Source: Dysidea avara (Eukaryota; Porifera; Demospongiae; Dictyoceratida; Dysideidae). From it: DNA of 64,000 bases. Numbering within the stretch: position 1 is the stretch's first letter; each line of letters begins with the position of its first letter. The position numbers and the translations under genes are program-made. Under the pieces are notes generated by a model, which made no database searches, was not told the origin of the DNA, and saw only the letters and a list, made by a program, of their open reading frames with translations. The DNA is taken from the NCBI RefSeq assembly GCF_963678975.1, contig NC_089279.1, forward strand, positions 34,353,297 through 34,417,296, read 5' to 3'. Positions 35,759 to 47,003 of this stretch are shown here, one piece after another.

Positions 35759-36044
35759 CAGGGGTTAATCTAGTGGGGGGGGGGCACAGGCCCCCTCTGG
35801 GTTAGCTATTGCCCCCCCTAGGTTTATACCTAAAGCCTTGAGAAATGGAAAGGTTTAATTGATCCCAAAGTTGTATAATCCAATGGTCAATATTTAATGG
35901 CATCACAGTAAAATTTCACCAAAATTGAGTATATTTACACCTAAATTTTCAAAATATTCCTGGGGGAGCATGCCCCCAGACCCCCCTAGAATCCGAAGCA
36001 ACTTACTTTCCCCCCTCTAGGTTTATATTCTGGGTTGAGCCCTG
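35759..36044. mobile_element. Small DNA transposon with CAGGG ends, 5-bp TSD
   Basis: The left end CAGGGGTTAATCTAG pairs imperfectly with the right end (GGGTTGAGCCCTG). GTAAT flanks both sides (35754-35758, 36045-36049). G-run and C-run blocks lie inside. Its ends and 5-bp duplication resemble the element at 5709. Confidence 0.6.
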
Positions 36045-36754
36045 GTAATGGATTCTTGCCACAAAATTTTCTAAGCGCGTCTAATGTAATTATTTGTGCA
36101 ACTGCTCTATAATGTGTGTGCAGCGTGTGTGGGTTCATGTAATGTGTACCTTAAGGCAAACAGGTTGGTATAGAGCAGTAACACCTGATGTCACAGTAGT
36201 TACATAATCACTTCTGTGGGGCAGAAAATGTACGCATAATGCGAGTTTACTTTGTCTCAGGTATGGTGAAACTCTAAATGTGATCACATTATCAGGAGCA
36301 GATATTTAAGTAGTGCAGGTTAGTATGTGCTGGGCGAGTTATAGCTGATAATTAGCAAAAATTGCATGGGCACGAGGATTCTGAAACTTTGAAAAGTACA
36401 ATAGAAGAGTCCCACCATGTTTATATTGACAAAGCGACGTACAATAGTTCATTGTTCTTACTGAAGTGTGGTTTAGTGACAATCGCCTTTTCGAGTTTAG
36501 TCTAAAACAGCTGTTTTATCCTTGTAACCTGGGTAACTGGTGACGTTTGTCATCATCTTTCCCAACTTCTGTTCTTTGTTTGTCCTGTGTAAGTTTAATG
36601 CACCAGAAGCTGAGTTGTAGCCTTTTAAAGGAGCTCCATTGAATTTGCCTCACTTCTTGCCCCACAGAATAGTTGTGGTTGTGCATTTTCACATAATTTT
36701 GTGACATAAAAGTTATCGCTCTATTAGCCAGGGAGTATTGAATTCACGATGATG

Positions 36755-36915
36755 GCGGGACTTTAAGAGCACTGCTGCATGTGTGTATGGAAAATACAGC
36801 ACAAGGGGGGCGTGTTGAGAGGCTAATGCAGCATGAGGCGAAGCCGAGTGCTGTATTTGCCTCAAGACACCCCCAAATGCTGTATTTATCATACACACAA
36901 GCATAGGCGGTGCTT
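36755..36915. repeat. Imperfect inverted repeat
   Basis: GCATGTGTGTATGG and AAATACAGCA on the left pair with TGCTGTATTT and ATACACACAAGC on the right, about 160 bases overall. A likely small MITE; the centre has GAGGCGAAGCCGAG. Confidence 0.55.
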
Positions 36916-37092
36916 TAACTGTTATATTGTACTTCCTGGTCACTAACTTTACACCATAACTTTTGTTTTTACCAATAATTCCATGTTAAATGTAGTGTAT
37001 CACAATCGTCTGGCTCGGAGCAATTTTCTCTAGTACACAAACTACTGCGATTTTCAGTGATCAGGATATCCGTAAGTGTTTAGCTAATCTAT

Positions 37093-37290
37093 TTCTAGCC
37101 GTAGAATGAACTAATAGGATTAGTTTGGCTAGTTTTAGCAATTTACAATGTCATGCACATGATCAATCGTGCTGTCTTTGTGGAGTTGTGTTTAAAAAGC
37201 TTCGTGATCAGATGATCAGTACAATTTCTTCCTAGCCATAGAACGAACTCGTAGGATTAGTTTGGCTGGCTTTAGCGATTTACATTGTGT
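37093..37290. repeat. Diverged ~60-bp direct repeat
   Basis: The stretch with GGATTAGTTTGGCT and TTTAGC.ATTTACA at 37093-37152 recurs at 37231-37290, in each case after CTAGCC.TAGAA.GAACT. Function unknown. Confidence 0.7.
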
Positions 37291-38714
37291 TGTTTACGTA
37301 ACTTTCCTTAAAGAAATTCTCCATATAACTGTACTGTAGTTGCCCAATTGGCCACATAACTGTACTCATACAGTACAGTTATGCAGTTGATTAGTACTGT
37401 ATGGACAATACGATACACGGCATCACTGATCCTCCCATGCAAAATACAATATAGATGCTGATTGTGTTCCATAGAGTAGCACAAGTGCTGTATGGAAGAT
37501 AGTGTTACACCTAAAGGGATAATGTGAACTGTGAACTAATGAAACCATTTAAGATTTGCTTTGTTTCTATGGTAGTTCATGATATAATATTAGCTAATGG
37601 ATGACATAATAACAGTAAAGTAGACTAGTGGGTGAAAGTCTAGTAGGTGAAAGTTCCAGCATTGTGATGTCACTCTGTAAAAGGATGTCATTTATTATTT
37701 AATCACGTACGGGATTTCAATATAGTGTGATTAAACAGTGATTTCAGTGATTTCTGAGGAATCAGTATATGATTTAAGAACACTGAAACCAAATCAAATA
37801 TGTGTGGGACAAGCTTGATCTCTGAGTCTAAAAACTAAATGTCTTAAAATTACTGGCTTTCTGATTTCTTGTAGTGCTGTACGAGATTTCTCAAAGTGTC
37901 CCTTCTATTTAATCACATGCCATAGCTTGATTGGCTTCAATCATACCATTGTTTACTTGATAAATCACTGAAGAAGTGCTTGTTTACTTCGTACTTTTCA
38001 ATGCTGATTGCACATGAAATATGGCTTTAGGAATTCTGCAGGTAACACAGTATATAATTATATTGTTAAGGGGGCATCTTTACTACCATAGAATGGATGA
38101 TGTCCACAATGATGTTTTTGATGACTTGTTGATGTCACAAAATAAAATGGCCGTGCTAGTGTAGGGACTTTGTACAAGGTATGCTTTCCCTGTTGGAGAT
38201 TGTTCTGCATCTTTTAAAGTGTTATATAAACCACCCTATACTGTAAAACCAAGTAGCTTTGTGTTTGGTTTAGAAATTTGTTTACGTGATTCTCCTAAAT
38301 CATGCCACCTTTTGTTATAATATAAAATAAAAATACTTGACCACATAACCTCAATATTTTAATAGTACCAGTCTGTGGTATACCAAGAATAAAAACATGT
38401 TGTATATAGTTACCAGTACCCATAACAATGCCTTCACTTTGGTAGCCTAGCTTTGTTAGCCTTCTCATGGAGTGGACTTGCTTGGACTCAATAGTGAGCT
38501 GGAAACAGTCTCATAATGATAGTTCAGGCATTGTCTAGCTCTTGTGATGCTGAAGACACCATTATCAACCTACAACTGCTGGTCTTAGAAGTTACAAAGG
38601 TTACACATGCACTAATTTATTAGTATGTACTCGCATGTACTAGTAGTGATAGAGATGTGTAGGTATTCCTTTGTTGCTCCAGTACTAGAGGTTAAGCTTC
38701 AAAGTATTCTTAGT

Positions 38715-39514
38715 GGGAAGCAGTAAAACCCGGAATAACGGAACAGCGGAATACCGGAATAATCAAAAGTTAGATTCTAACTTATTTATACTCTCTATAG
38801 CATTTTTTACTCTCCTCACTTCATAGCAACTCTGCTGACACATAATCGCGATAGCAGAATAATGCCTTGGGGCAATTGTTAAATAGAATGCACACAAAAA
38901 TATCAACTCTAGAGCAAACTAAGCTAAACTACTTTCTAATACACTTCAATACATAATTGCTACAAAATTGAAAGTTTTTTCGGCTATACCAACTGTTACA
39001 CACGAGTAACTGCCCGAATTTATTGGTGACAAAACACTCCATCCCAAAAAATCTATTATGGAGTAATCTACCTTTCTTAACTCTGTTAGCCATCCATCGC
39101 CAAATGTGTTTAAAATACATTCTAAAGTCAAACACTACTTCAAACTCCCATTGCATTACTCTAATAAATTTGGGCAGTTGCTTGTGTACATGGACAGCTG
39201 TTATAAGCAGGTAAGCAAGTATAACAGAAAGAACTTGTAGTTTTGTAGCAATTGTGTATTGAAGTATTTTAGAAAGTAGTTTATAGCTTAGTTAGTTTGT
39301 TCTAGAGTGGATAGTTTTGTTTGCATTCTATTTAATGAATGCCCTGAGGATCTCCTGCTATTGTGATAGTGTTCTTGGCTGAGTTGCTGTCAATTGAGGA
39401 GTGTATAAACGCTACAGACAGCATAAATAATAGAATAACATTAAGAATGCAATGTTCAATTATTCTGTTATTCTGCTGTTCCGTTATTCCGTATTCCTGG
39501 TTTTACTGCTTCCC
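38715..39514. mobile_element. Mutator-like inverted-repeat element with 9-bp TSD
   Basis: Ends are GGGAAGCAGTAAAACC and its complement GGTTTTACTGCTTCCC. ATTCTTAGT lies directly outside both (38706-38714, 39515-39523), a perfect 9-bp duplication. Sub-terminal arms extend for a few hundred bases. Interior pieces such as CCAACTGTTACACAC and GCCCGAATTTATT resemble the element at 24654, so they belong to one family. No transposase is present. Confidence 0.85.
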
Positions 39515-39523
39515 ATTCTTAGT

Positions 39524-41630
39524 ATAGACACATAGCCACGTACAGTGTAGTCTCATACTACCCGCTCAATATTGAATACCTATCTGAGGTGTACATTCAG
39601 TATTAGTGCTGTAGGTATTTCTTAATTGATAAATCCCTTCTAGAACCATTCAAGTGTGGAGGAACGCGTAACTTTGTGTTACAGTATAAGAAAGCAGTGA
39701 TCTTCTGTGAAACGAAGATGAATTATTGTTTGGCATTAACTTAATACACTACAATAGTTCCCAAAAACAGTACTTGTGATATGAAACAATGAACGGGTAG
39801 TACCATCTCCACCGGACATCTACTTCGTTTTTGCATTATTGCATATTCATGAGGTATTCACGTGATCTTTTGTCAAATCACCATCACGTGCTGAGTCTAA
39901 TGGTGTTTTAGTTTAATATGCTGGGATGAAGCACCGTTGAGATATGGCCGATTAAAGTAGTGGGTGTAGAGTAATGATGGACGAAATTGGAAGAGATGTT
40001 TTGTGAATATTAGTGTATGCGCTGTCTTTGTGATTTAAAAGGAAGAGCAATATCAGCAGTTGTAACTTAATAATGGTGCCTTCAGCATCACTCTTAAGTT
40101 ATCTGTAGCTGGATTATTGTTCAGAGACTTGTTTCTAGCTCAGTCTGTGAGTCCAGTCCATGAAATGCACTTTTGTTTAGCATTTTTAGTGTTGTTTTGT
40201 TGTGTGTGGTGTGGTGTGTGGTGTGCATGTGTAGTGTGTGTTAACTTATGTTGAAGTGATGTATTGACAGTTTCCTACAAGGTATGTATTAAAGTCTGTC
40301 ATATATACTGTAATTTGACATTGAAGTCATTCAATAGAAATGCTCCACGTTTCATGGTCTCAAGGATAATTAGTGGAGAAGGTCTATACAGTATCAAATT
40401 GTTCTGGTGGTCTCAATGGATCATAATGACATTGAAAATATCAACAGAGGGAAGCAAAACTGTAAGACAGTCTCTGGTGATGTGGTACCTTTGTAATTTC
40501 ATGAGTGTTAATTACCGTATTTACTTTGTTAAACACCACACCTTGCCACACCTTCAATAGTAGCCACACCTTCAATAGTAGCTACACTTGAGTGGTGCCA
40601 CAATTAGATTTGAAAACAAGGGTTTAAAGATCGTTGTCAATAGTGATCACATTAGATTAGTTGCTGCATCGATTTTTTGAACTAAGGTAGTATTATCCAA
40701 TGTGGTAAACAAAATGTTGTTTTACTAGCCACACCGGAGATGAATTCATGAACTCTTGACAGGAAAAACTTCAAAATGTGAAGAAGTGCTGTAGTGAGAA
40801 TGTGTTTCAGGCCACATAAGCTTAATTGTAGGTTTCTCATGTTTAGTAACATGGTACAGCAGCTGGAGTAGTCTAATGAAATTGCATTCAGAGTCATGTG
40901 AGCAATCCTATCTAACTAAATTAAAATCTACCCACCTGCATTGCTATTTTGATTATTGGAAGATTAAGTTTATGTAGTCCTAGAGACCTTTTGTAGTCCA
41001 ATACGTTAGGTGGCCTTCATGTTTTCCATTTACAGTACAATGTGCTTGGGTTGACACCCAGCCTTTGCTCTAAAATAAACTTTTTGAAAACATTTTCATG
41101 TTTTAATACTTGCAGCATGGCTGTTTAAAGTCCCTCATAACAAGTTGATGTCTGGTTAGTGTTGCACTTGTTGATGGAGTGTAAAGTTGTGGGCTTTCAC
41201 AAGCCATATATATATATTGATTGTAAACTCTAACTAACAGCAGGTGTGATGTATGTGTGTATACAATGGGACATTGAAGCAGTTTGTTGTTTGTTTATCA
41301 TACAGTGAAAGTCATTAATAGGCCCAACTATGGGACTAGTCCCTATAAGGTTAGGATAAGTTGATGCTTTGTTTCTCACCCGCCTGCATCACCTTCCACC
41401 CTGCCGTCTCTAAGCTCATTACTGCTATAATGATCATGTGTGCTAGCATTTCGATCATTATTCAGCTAAGAAAGCACTCCAAAAAGGTGATGAAGTGTAA
41501 GCATAAGCTTTAAGAAGATCTTTGATAATCGCATTTGGGTAGCTTCCTTCATAATGAATCATGAAAAATGACTGCCTGCCCACATCAATATCGAAGAAGT
41601 GGCTGATGAAAAACTAGCAATCTACTTTGC
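39524..41630. other. Non-coding stretch
   Basis: No gene recognised. A short duplicated ACACCTTCAATAGTAGC motif occurs near 40545-40580; nothing else structured was seen. Confidence 0.5.
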
Positions 41631-41732
41631 CTAGCTTAATAAAGAACACCTTAGCTATGTTTGGAATCTACTTGACGTGGTCACTATTATGAAGTGTGGT
41701 CTTGTTAATGAGGTCATGAAGTAACTGTATAA

Positions 41733-42126
41733 CTAGTCTCGCTTGGCCAGACCGCTTTTTTTTCATTTGGTCAGGGAAAAAAAAGGGTCTGGTCCGGTTC
41801 GAATACCCACACTTGTTCTCAGAATCCCGGTTGTGGCCGGGATTAATTCTATGCGCACCTACTACAATCAACACAAACTTTACAAAATTGTAGCTTACCT
41901 GTTCATCACTGAATGATTGGAATCCTATCTTTTCAATTACCCAGTCAATGGCAGACTTAACATCCATTCAAGCATGCTTCGAGAATGCATTAAGACGCAC
42001 GCGTAGAATTAATCCTGGCCACAACTGGGATTTTGAGAACAAGTGTGGGTATTCAAACCAGACCGGACCCTTTTTTTTCCTGACCAAATGAAAAAGAAAA
42101 AAAAAGTGGTCTGGCCATGTGAGACT
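41733..42126. mobile_element. Inverted-repeat element carrying a possible captured exon
   Basis: Arms of about 120 bases (41735-41855 and 42000-42125) pair across GGCCAGACC, CATTTGGTCAGG, GGTCTGGTCCGGTT, ACACTTGTTCTCA and GAATTAATCC. ACTGTATAA on the left (41724-41732) and ACTGTACAA on the right (42127-42135) may be an 8-of-9 matching target duplication. The unpaired centre contains a short spliceable reading frame on the minus strand. Confidence 0.7.
41899..41967 (-). CDS. Possible captured first exon (RecQ-helicase-like N-terminus)
   Basis: On the minus strand an ATG opens 23 codons that start MDVKSAIDWVIEKIGFQSFS and end in CAG directly before GTAAGC, a strong splice donor, in phase 0. 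The pattern of a short helix with G-F..F...Q resembles the start of RecQ-type helicase domains (recollection, not alignment). It lies wholly in the centre of an inverted-repeat transposon, so it looks like a fragment picked up from a host gene rather than a functional gene. No continuing exon is seen nearby. Confidence 0.35.
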
Positions 42127-42366
42127 ACTGTACAACCTAAATATTTCAAGGAAGAAATTTTTGAGGTTTTGCATCCTTGAAAATTTTAGACCTCCGTACA
42201 TATATTACATTTGGGTTCTTAATCTGCCAAACTGCTCAACCTGCCGATCAATTCAACTTCGAAAATATTCTCCCTTTTTAAATTCTCCCTTGAAATATTT
42301 AGGGTATACAGGGACCTAATTGACATGGTCATTGTGATGAAGTGGTCTTATTAATGAGGTCATGAA

Positions 42367-42839
42367 CAATGTTGGGCCAATTACTTCATATTACCATTAC
42401 TTGCAACTAAATATTACATATTATTATTTTGTGTCCACAGTCTTAAGCTGTCATGTGTGCAACTATCACCTTATCATGTGACATGATTGTGTTGTTAGAA
42501 TCTTGGTTTTATAATTGTATTCAAGAGAAAGAAACTGGTCAATAAGATTCATTCATTTATTCGAGGTGGGCTTCATTACTTTGTTGTGGCTTGGCATTAC
42601 TCAGTGGATTAGTAACAAGATCAGTAACTTTGTTACTTGTAGTAATAAAATTGTTTAATATTCAGTAACTTCATTACTTAGGTAACTGTTACATTTGTAA
42701 GTAAGGTACATTTGTAAGTAAGGTAACTTTAGTATATTACTAGTTTTTATAGCATATTTCGTTATATTACTTAGTTACCACAAAAGTAATAATATTATGT
42801 AACTCTTACATAAGTAACAACATGTTACCCCCAACACTG
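42367..42839. mobile_element. hAT-like MITE inserted in the 75-bp repeat
   Basis: Ends CAATGTTGGG and CCCAACACTG fit common hAT-type termini. The insertion splits a copy of the 75-bp repeat: GTCATGAA at 42359-42366 and GTTGTGAA at 42840-42847 are the two halves of a decayed 8-bp target duplication. The interior is rich in GTAAC/TTACT; 42367-42490 is homologous to 63819-64000. Confidence 0.8.
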
Positions 42840-43127
42840 GTTGTGAAGTACACCTTAGCTATGTTTGGGATTTACTTGACATGGTCACTATAATGAGGCG
42901 GTCTTGTTAATGAGGTCATGAAGTACACCTTAGTTATGTTTGGGACCTACTTGACATGGTCACTATAATGAGGCGGTCTTGTTAATGGGGTCATGAAGTA
43001 CACCATAGCAACCACAAGAATAGCACGGTGGTCTTAGTGAGGTTTTACTGGATATATAATGTGTCTGTGTCTAGTTGAAGGTCTGTATTTTATTGTTGTT
43101 ATTTCTAGCCTACAGGTTATCAGCAGT

Positions 43128-45509
43128 ATGCTTCATGGCAGCAAGACCCCAGCACATGTTCATGAAGGGAAGGGGATTCGTGGCCGGCTTTATAGCATTT
43201 ACCATCACATAGTCTACTGGGCTGGTCCCAATCCTCACTGGAGAATACTGACACGTTTACTTGTGGTCGGCACTTGGCTAGGAGTTTTGTGGGCAATACT
43301 AGGAGATGCTGCACTTCCAAAGAAATCAGAATCTGAAGATTATATAACTTGTGTTCATCTTGCAGGCAATGATTCAAATCCTTGTAATGAAACTGATACT
43401 GATGACTTCAGTATTCTTGGAATGTTCCAGTCAAATACAGACAATATTACAGTTGGATACAGTTACGTTAACTGTTGTGTAAACCAAATCAACTTTGTTA
43501 TTGAAGAAGGTAGTATGACTAATAGTCAAATTTTTGATGTTTTTGATGATGCCACGCACCGACCTGTAGCTGAAGGACATGAAAGCATTGTCACTAAGGA
43601 AGGACAAGTGTTTGCACTAGTAGTACTACTGATGGCCAGTGCTCTTGGTGGATTTATCGCACGTGCTCTGCGTCTGCCATCACTATTTGGTATGCTTGTG
43701 GTAGGAATTATGCTGAGGAACATTAATGGTATTGCTGTTGCTGAAGACATTGATCATGACATAGCTAGTTTGATAAGAAACATTGCCCTAGTTATTATTC
43801 TCACTAGAGGTGGGCTGTCCCTTAATGCTGATGCACTGCGTAAACTCAAGTTTGGCATTGCCCGACTGGCCTTCCTTCCATGTCTATCTGAAGGTATTAT
43901 AGATGGAATTGTTGGTCACTTTATATTAGATCTTCCATGGGAGTGGAGTTTCATGTTGGGATTTGTTATATCAGCTATTAGCCCAAGTATCCTGATTCCT
44001 GGACTGTTGAACTTACAAGAACATGGCTTTGGTACAAACAAAGGTATCCCATCACTTCTCATTGCCAGTGCTACACTAGATGATGTTATCTCTATTAGTT
44101 TGTTTGGAATACTCCTTGGATTTATATTTTCTACAGGCAGTATTGTGTTTACCATATTTAGAGGACCACTGGAGATAGTAATGGGACTGGTGTATGGTGT
44201 TGTATTTGGACTAATTTGTTGGCAGGTACCTCACAGACATGACATGGGTAAAGGTACAAGGAATCGTAACAGGTTAGTAATCATCACAGGACTAGCTTTG
44301 TTTGGATATTTTGGAGCAAAAAGAGCTGAAGTATATGGAACTGGTTTCCTGGCTGCTGGTCCCCTCGCAGTTGTTGTAGTGTCATTTGTAGCTTCCATTG
44401 GTTGGAAAAGAGGTGGCAAAACACTTGTCGGCAGAAGTCTTGTCATAGTATGGAAGTTCTTGCAACCACTTTTGTTTGGCCTGATTGGCTCAGAGGTGGA
44501 CTTCAGTGCTATCACTGGTGCACTACTTGCCAAAGGCATTGGTGTTATATTAATTGGAGCAGTTGTCCGAGTGATTGCTGTCTCCATAGCTGTTCAGGGC
44601 AACAAGCTGAACTTAAAAGAGATAATATTTGTGATGATTGCCTGGTTGCCTAAAGCAACAGTGCAGGCTGCAATTGGATCAGCAGCACTTGATCAAGCAA
44701 TGAGCGGTGGAACCGCGGAAGAAGAAGAGTTTGGTCGAACTGTCCTCACAATAGCAGTGCTAGACATTATGATATTTGGTCCCCTTGGAGCTCTCAGTAT
44801 TGGCCTGTTTGGACCTCATTTGTTGACACAGGAGGGACACCATCATGTCCACATTGAACCCAACATTGAGGGTGAGGTTGATATCACTGGAAATATTGAG
44901 TCACAATCTGAATCGGAGAGCTCTGATGATGAAGAATATGAAACTGGGGATGATCCTCCTCATGAGAGTGTATCTAAACATGTGGCGGAAATACAACAGG
45001 CATCATCATATGAGATAGCCAACTTTCACCGTTGTGCTGACTGTGATCGTTTACAAGATCGTCTAAAGATTGAATGTTTCCGTCAAATGATTGGGCATGA
45101 ATATGTTCTTAACAAGTACATATCTATGGGAGTGCACCATCATCATCACTCTGGCCACAGTTCTGAGTCTCAAAGTTATGTGAGTGTTCAGGAAGAACAT
45201 GAAAGTGATAGTCCGACAGTTGCAATTAACACTGACCTGACATCAGCCCAGTTGATAGAGAAGAAGACCCATGGTCACCGACATCATGGCCATCACAGCC
45301 ACCATCATGGCAAACGTGGTTCTTTCAGTCGTGAGATGCACAGCCGTGATCACAGTTTCCAAAGTCACGATCACAGCTTCCAGAATACAACGCACAGTGT
45401 GCAAATTGAAGTTGAGACATCATTTAACCACCCCAGCTCTGCCTCTGAGATCCACACTCAGCCTAGTCAGGATGTAGCTTTTACAATTGGACAGTCTACT
45501 GAGGTTTAA
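43128..45509 (+). CDS. SLC9B-like: SLC9B/NHA-type cation/proton antiporter with His-rich tail, copy 1
   Basis: A single coding exon of 793 residues. I start at MLHGSKTPAHVHEG because the second copy begins the same way and an acceptor (CTACAG, ending 43115) lies just upstream; an in-frame ATG at 43059 would sit in the intron. TM1 is at about 40-62; then a loop with Cys and NxT/S glycosylation sites (77-150); then the antiporter core from 160 to 570, with LGFVISAISPSILIP, the ion-binding TLDDV (Asp 318-319), WKFLQPLLFGLIG and WLPKATVQAAIG, all close to human NHA1/NHA2. Family members exchange Na+ or Li+ for H+ across membranes. The tail (570-793) is unusual: HHHVHIE, an acidic SESESSDDEE stretch, FHRCADCDRLQDRLKIECF, then two His-rich runs (670-674, 715-728). 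Human NHA proteins lack such a tail. Confidence 0.92.
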   Translation: MLHGSKTPAHVHEGKGIRGRLYSIYHHIVYWAGPNPHWRILTRLLVVGTWLGVLWAILGDAALPKKSESEDYITCVHLAGNDSNPCNETDTDDFSILGMFQSNTDNITVGYSYVNCCVNQINFVIEEGSMTNSQIFDVFDDATHRPVAEGHESIVTKEGQVFALVVLLMASALGGFIARALRLPSLFGMLVVGIMLRNINGIAVAEDIDHDIASLIRNIALVIILTRGGLSLNADALRKLKFGIARLAFLPCLSEGIIDGIVGHFILDLPWEWSFMLGFVISAISPSILIPGLLNLQEHGFGTNKGIPSLLIASATLDDVISISLFGILLGFIFSTGSIVFTIFRGPLEIVMGLVYGVVFGLICWQVPHRHDMGKGTRNRNRLVIITGLALFGYFGAKRAEVYGTGFLAAGPLAVVVVSFVASIGWKRGGKTLVGRSLVIVWKFLQPLLFGLIGSEVDFSAITGALLAKGIGVILIGAVVRVIAVSIAVQGNKLNLKEIIFVMIAWLPKATVQAAIGSAALDQAMSGGTAEEEEFGRTVLTIAVLDIMIFGPLGALSIGLFGPHLLTQEGHHHVHIEPNIEGEVDITGNIESQSESESSDDEEYETGDDPPHESVSKHVAEIQQASSYEIANFHRCADCDRLQDRLKIECFRQMIGHEYVLNKYISMGVHHHHHSGHSSESQSYVSVQEEHESDSPTVAINTDLTSAQLIEKKTHGHRHHGHHSHHHGKRGSFSREMHSRDHSFQSHDHSFQNTTHSVQIEVETSFNHPSSASEIHTQPSQDVAFTIGQSTEV

Positions 45510-45649
45510 ATCCTTCCTTTTGTGTGTGTGCTGTTAATGACACTTAATTGCACTGAATATTTTGTGTGTACACAATAATTGATTAGTTTGCACTATGTTG
45601 TAATGAACTTGTCGGGAAGTCATTTCTGAAACATTTGCAACTATAGGTA

Positions 45650-45865
45650 TAATCATAGATTATATATTCGTTATTCGGTAACGAATATATAATCTATGGT
45701 ATAATTAACGGCGCCGGAAGTGTTCGAGCATAGGTATATTATCTATGGTTAGAGCATAGATAATGTGGTGTCTATTATCAGGAGCTTATAAGCGCCGAAG
45801 ACGCTGCTATTATCTATGGTTAGAGCATAGATAATATAGCGCGTATATCTATGGTTAGAGTGACC
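45650..45865. repeat. Cluster of short palindromes
   Basis: A palindrome TATATTCGTTA.. / ..TAACGAATATA at about 45659-45700 is followed by two copies of TATCTATGGTTAGAGCATAG (about 45748 and 45810) and a partial third; each is itself a near palindrome. Similar CATAGATAAT ends bound the element at 55354. Confidence 0.7.
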
Positions 45866-46427
45866 TGTTCGACAACACGTGATAGGAATTTTGCCTATAA
45901 ATTAAGCGGCGCGCACTAAATTGTTTTATTATGTGTTAGCGCTTGAGTACAGTACAGTGGTCACGTACAAAGGCGATGCGAGGAGACGACCTTAACGATT
46001 ACAGTGAGTATATTGTACTGACAGTGGAGAGTGATGTATGCATTTATTCTACATAAGATTCGTGCGAATTGCTGCGGCTTTGTTACAGTATTGTAGTGTA
46101 CATTCCTGTGGTTTTGTGTTAATAGACTAGGAAGATAAAGCTCAAAGCCTGAGATTTTTTCTCATAAATTTATACATCAATTGACGCAGTTGGCTTCAAT
46201 TTAAAGCAGGGCAGGGCATACAATTTCAATTCATTTTGTAGAACAGAATGTCGGCGTGCATGATATTCACGTGATTATTACACAATATTCACGTGATTAA
46301 TACGCATTGTTACAGAGAATTGCAGAAGTCACCAGAAACGTGACCTATCAAAGTTGTGACACATTTCAAAGTTGATGGCTTTACGATTTTGTTGCAAATA
46401 TTCCATAAACCTCTATGTATACTCCGG
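45866..46427. other. Non-coding stretch between the first antiporter gene and transposons
   Basis: CpG content rises near 45900-46000, with CACGTGATTA motifs near 46270 and 46290. No gene or clear repeat was identified. Confidence 0.4.
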
Positions 46428-46566
46428 TTCTAAGAGACCTTGCACCACAACAAGACATCATGTGTGGTATTTTTAGTTTGAACTTCAAAAATGAATTGAT
46501 TCGATGGGACAAAATCTTGTGTGTATGATTTTGCTTGTTTTTATTATCATGCAAGGTCTCTTAGAA
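46428..46566. mobile_element. Short MITE
   Basis: GGTTCTAAGAGACCTTGCA on the left is exactly inverted as TGCAAGGTCTCTTAGAACC on the right, with about 90 non-coding bases between. Confidence 0.8.
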
Positions 46567-46699
46567 CCACTGTATATATATGTGTGTAGTGTAGACATTC
46601 GCTGGGTATAGAGTTATTTCATCGCGTGAGCAATATCACGTGATTAACTCTGGTCGCCCCCACGTCTGCCATTACTGTGTACAAGCGTGAAATATTGAA

Positions 46700-47003
46700 A
46701 TGGTGCTGTGTGTGATTTTTGGCTGCAATAATCGTTCAGAACGAGATAAGCACGTATCCTACTACAAGATACCATCTGTAATAACTCACACTAATGATGA
46801 ACGTGATCGGGAGTTGTCTACAAAGAGAAGAGACGGCTTTCTTGCTGCCATTTCTAGGGAAGATTAACAGTAGAGATGCTTGAAAGCGATTCGAAGACGG
46901 ATTATAGAGTTTGTTCAAGACACTTTCAATCGGGCAAGCCAGCAAAGCTTTATGATGTGACGAGCCTAGATTGGCTCCCTTCCATCAATCTAGGCCACTC
47001 AAG
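46700..47003 (+). pseudogene. THAP zinc-finger fragment of the transposon, frameshifted
   Basis: The frame opens MVLCVIFGCNNRSERDKHVS with the C-x4-C half of a THAP finger. A one-base loss near 46864 creates a TAA stop at 46865; the next frame continues with the second half (DYRVCSRHFQSGKP, the C-x2-H ligands) and a WLPSI segment. A donor follows at 47003 (AAGGTAAAA). No catalytic transposase domain lies downstream. Confidence 0.75.

Larger units (their letters stand above)
34870..38700. other. Non-coding stretch
   Basis: No protein gene is seen. It holds a small transposon (35759-36044), an inverted repeat (36755-36915), a diverged direct repeat (37093-37290) and otherwise unremarkable AT-rich sequence. 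Confidence 0.5.
41635..43025. repeat. Dispersed ~75-bp repeat, five copies in 1.4 kb
   Basis: Copies of a unit containing ACTTGACATGGTCACTATAA, GTCTTGTTAATGAGG and TCATGAAGTACACC occur at about 41665-41725, 42310-42366, 42840-42918 and 42919-43010, the last two in tandem. Related pieces are at 20450-20545, 33710-33745 and 52890-52985. Other transposons are inserted in or beside them. Confidence 0.75.

Noticed and set aside
43120-44653. Minus-strand and shifted frames over the antiporter genes
   Set aside because: They are shadows of the real plus-strand coding frame.
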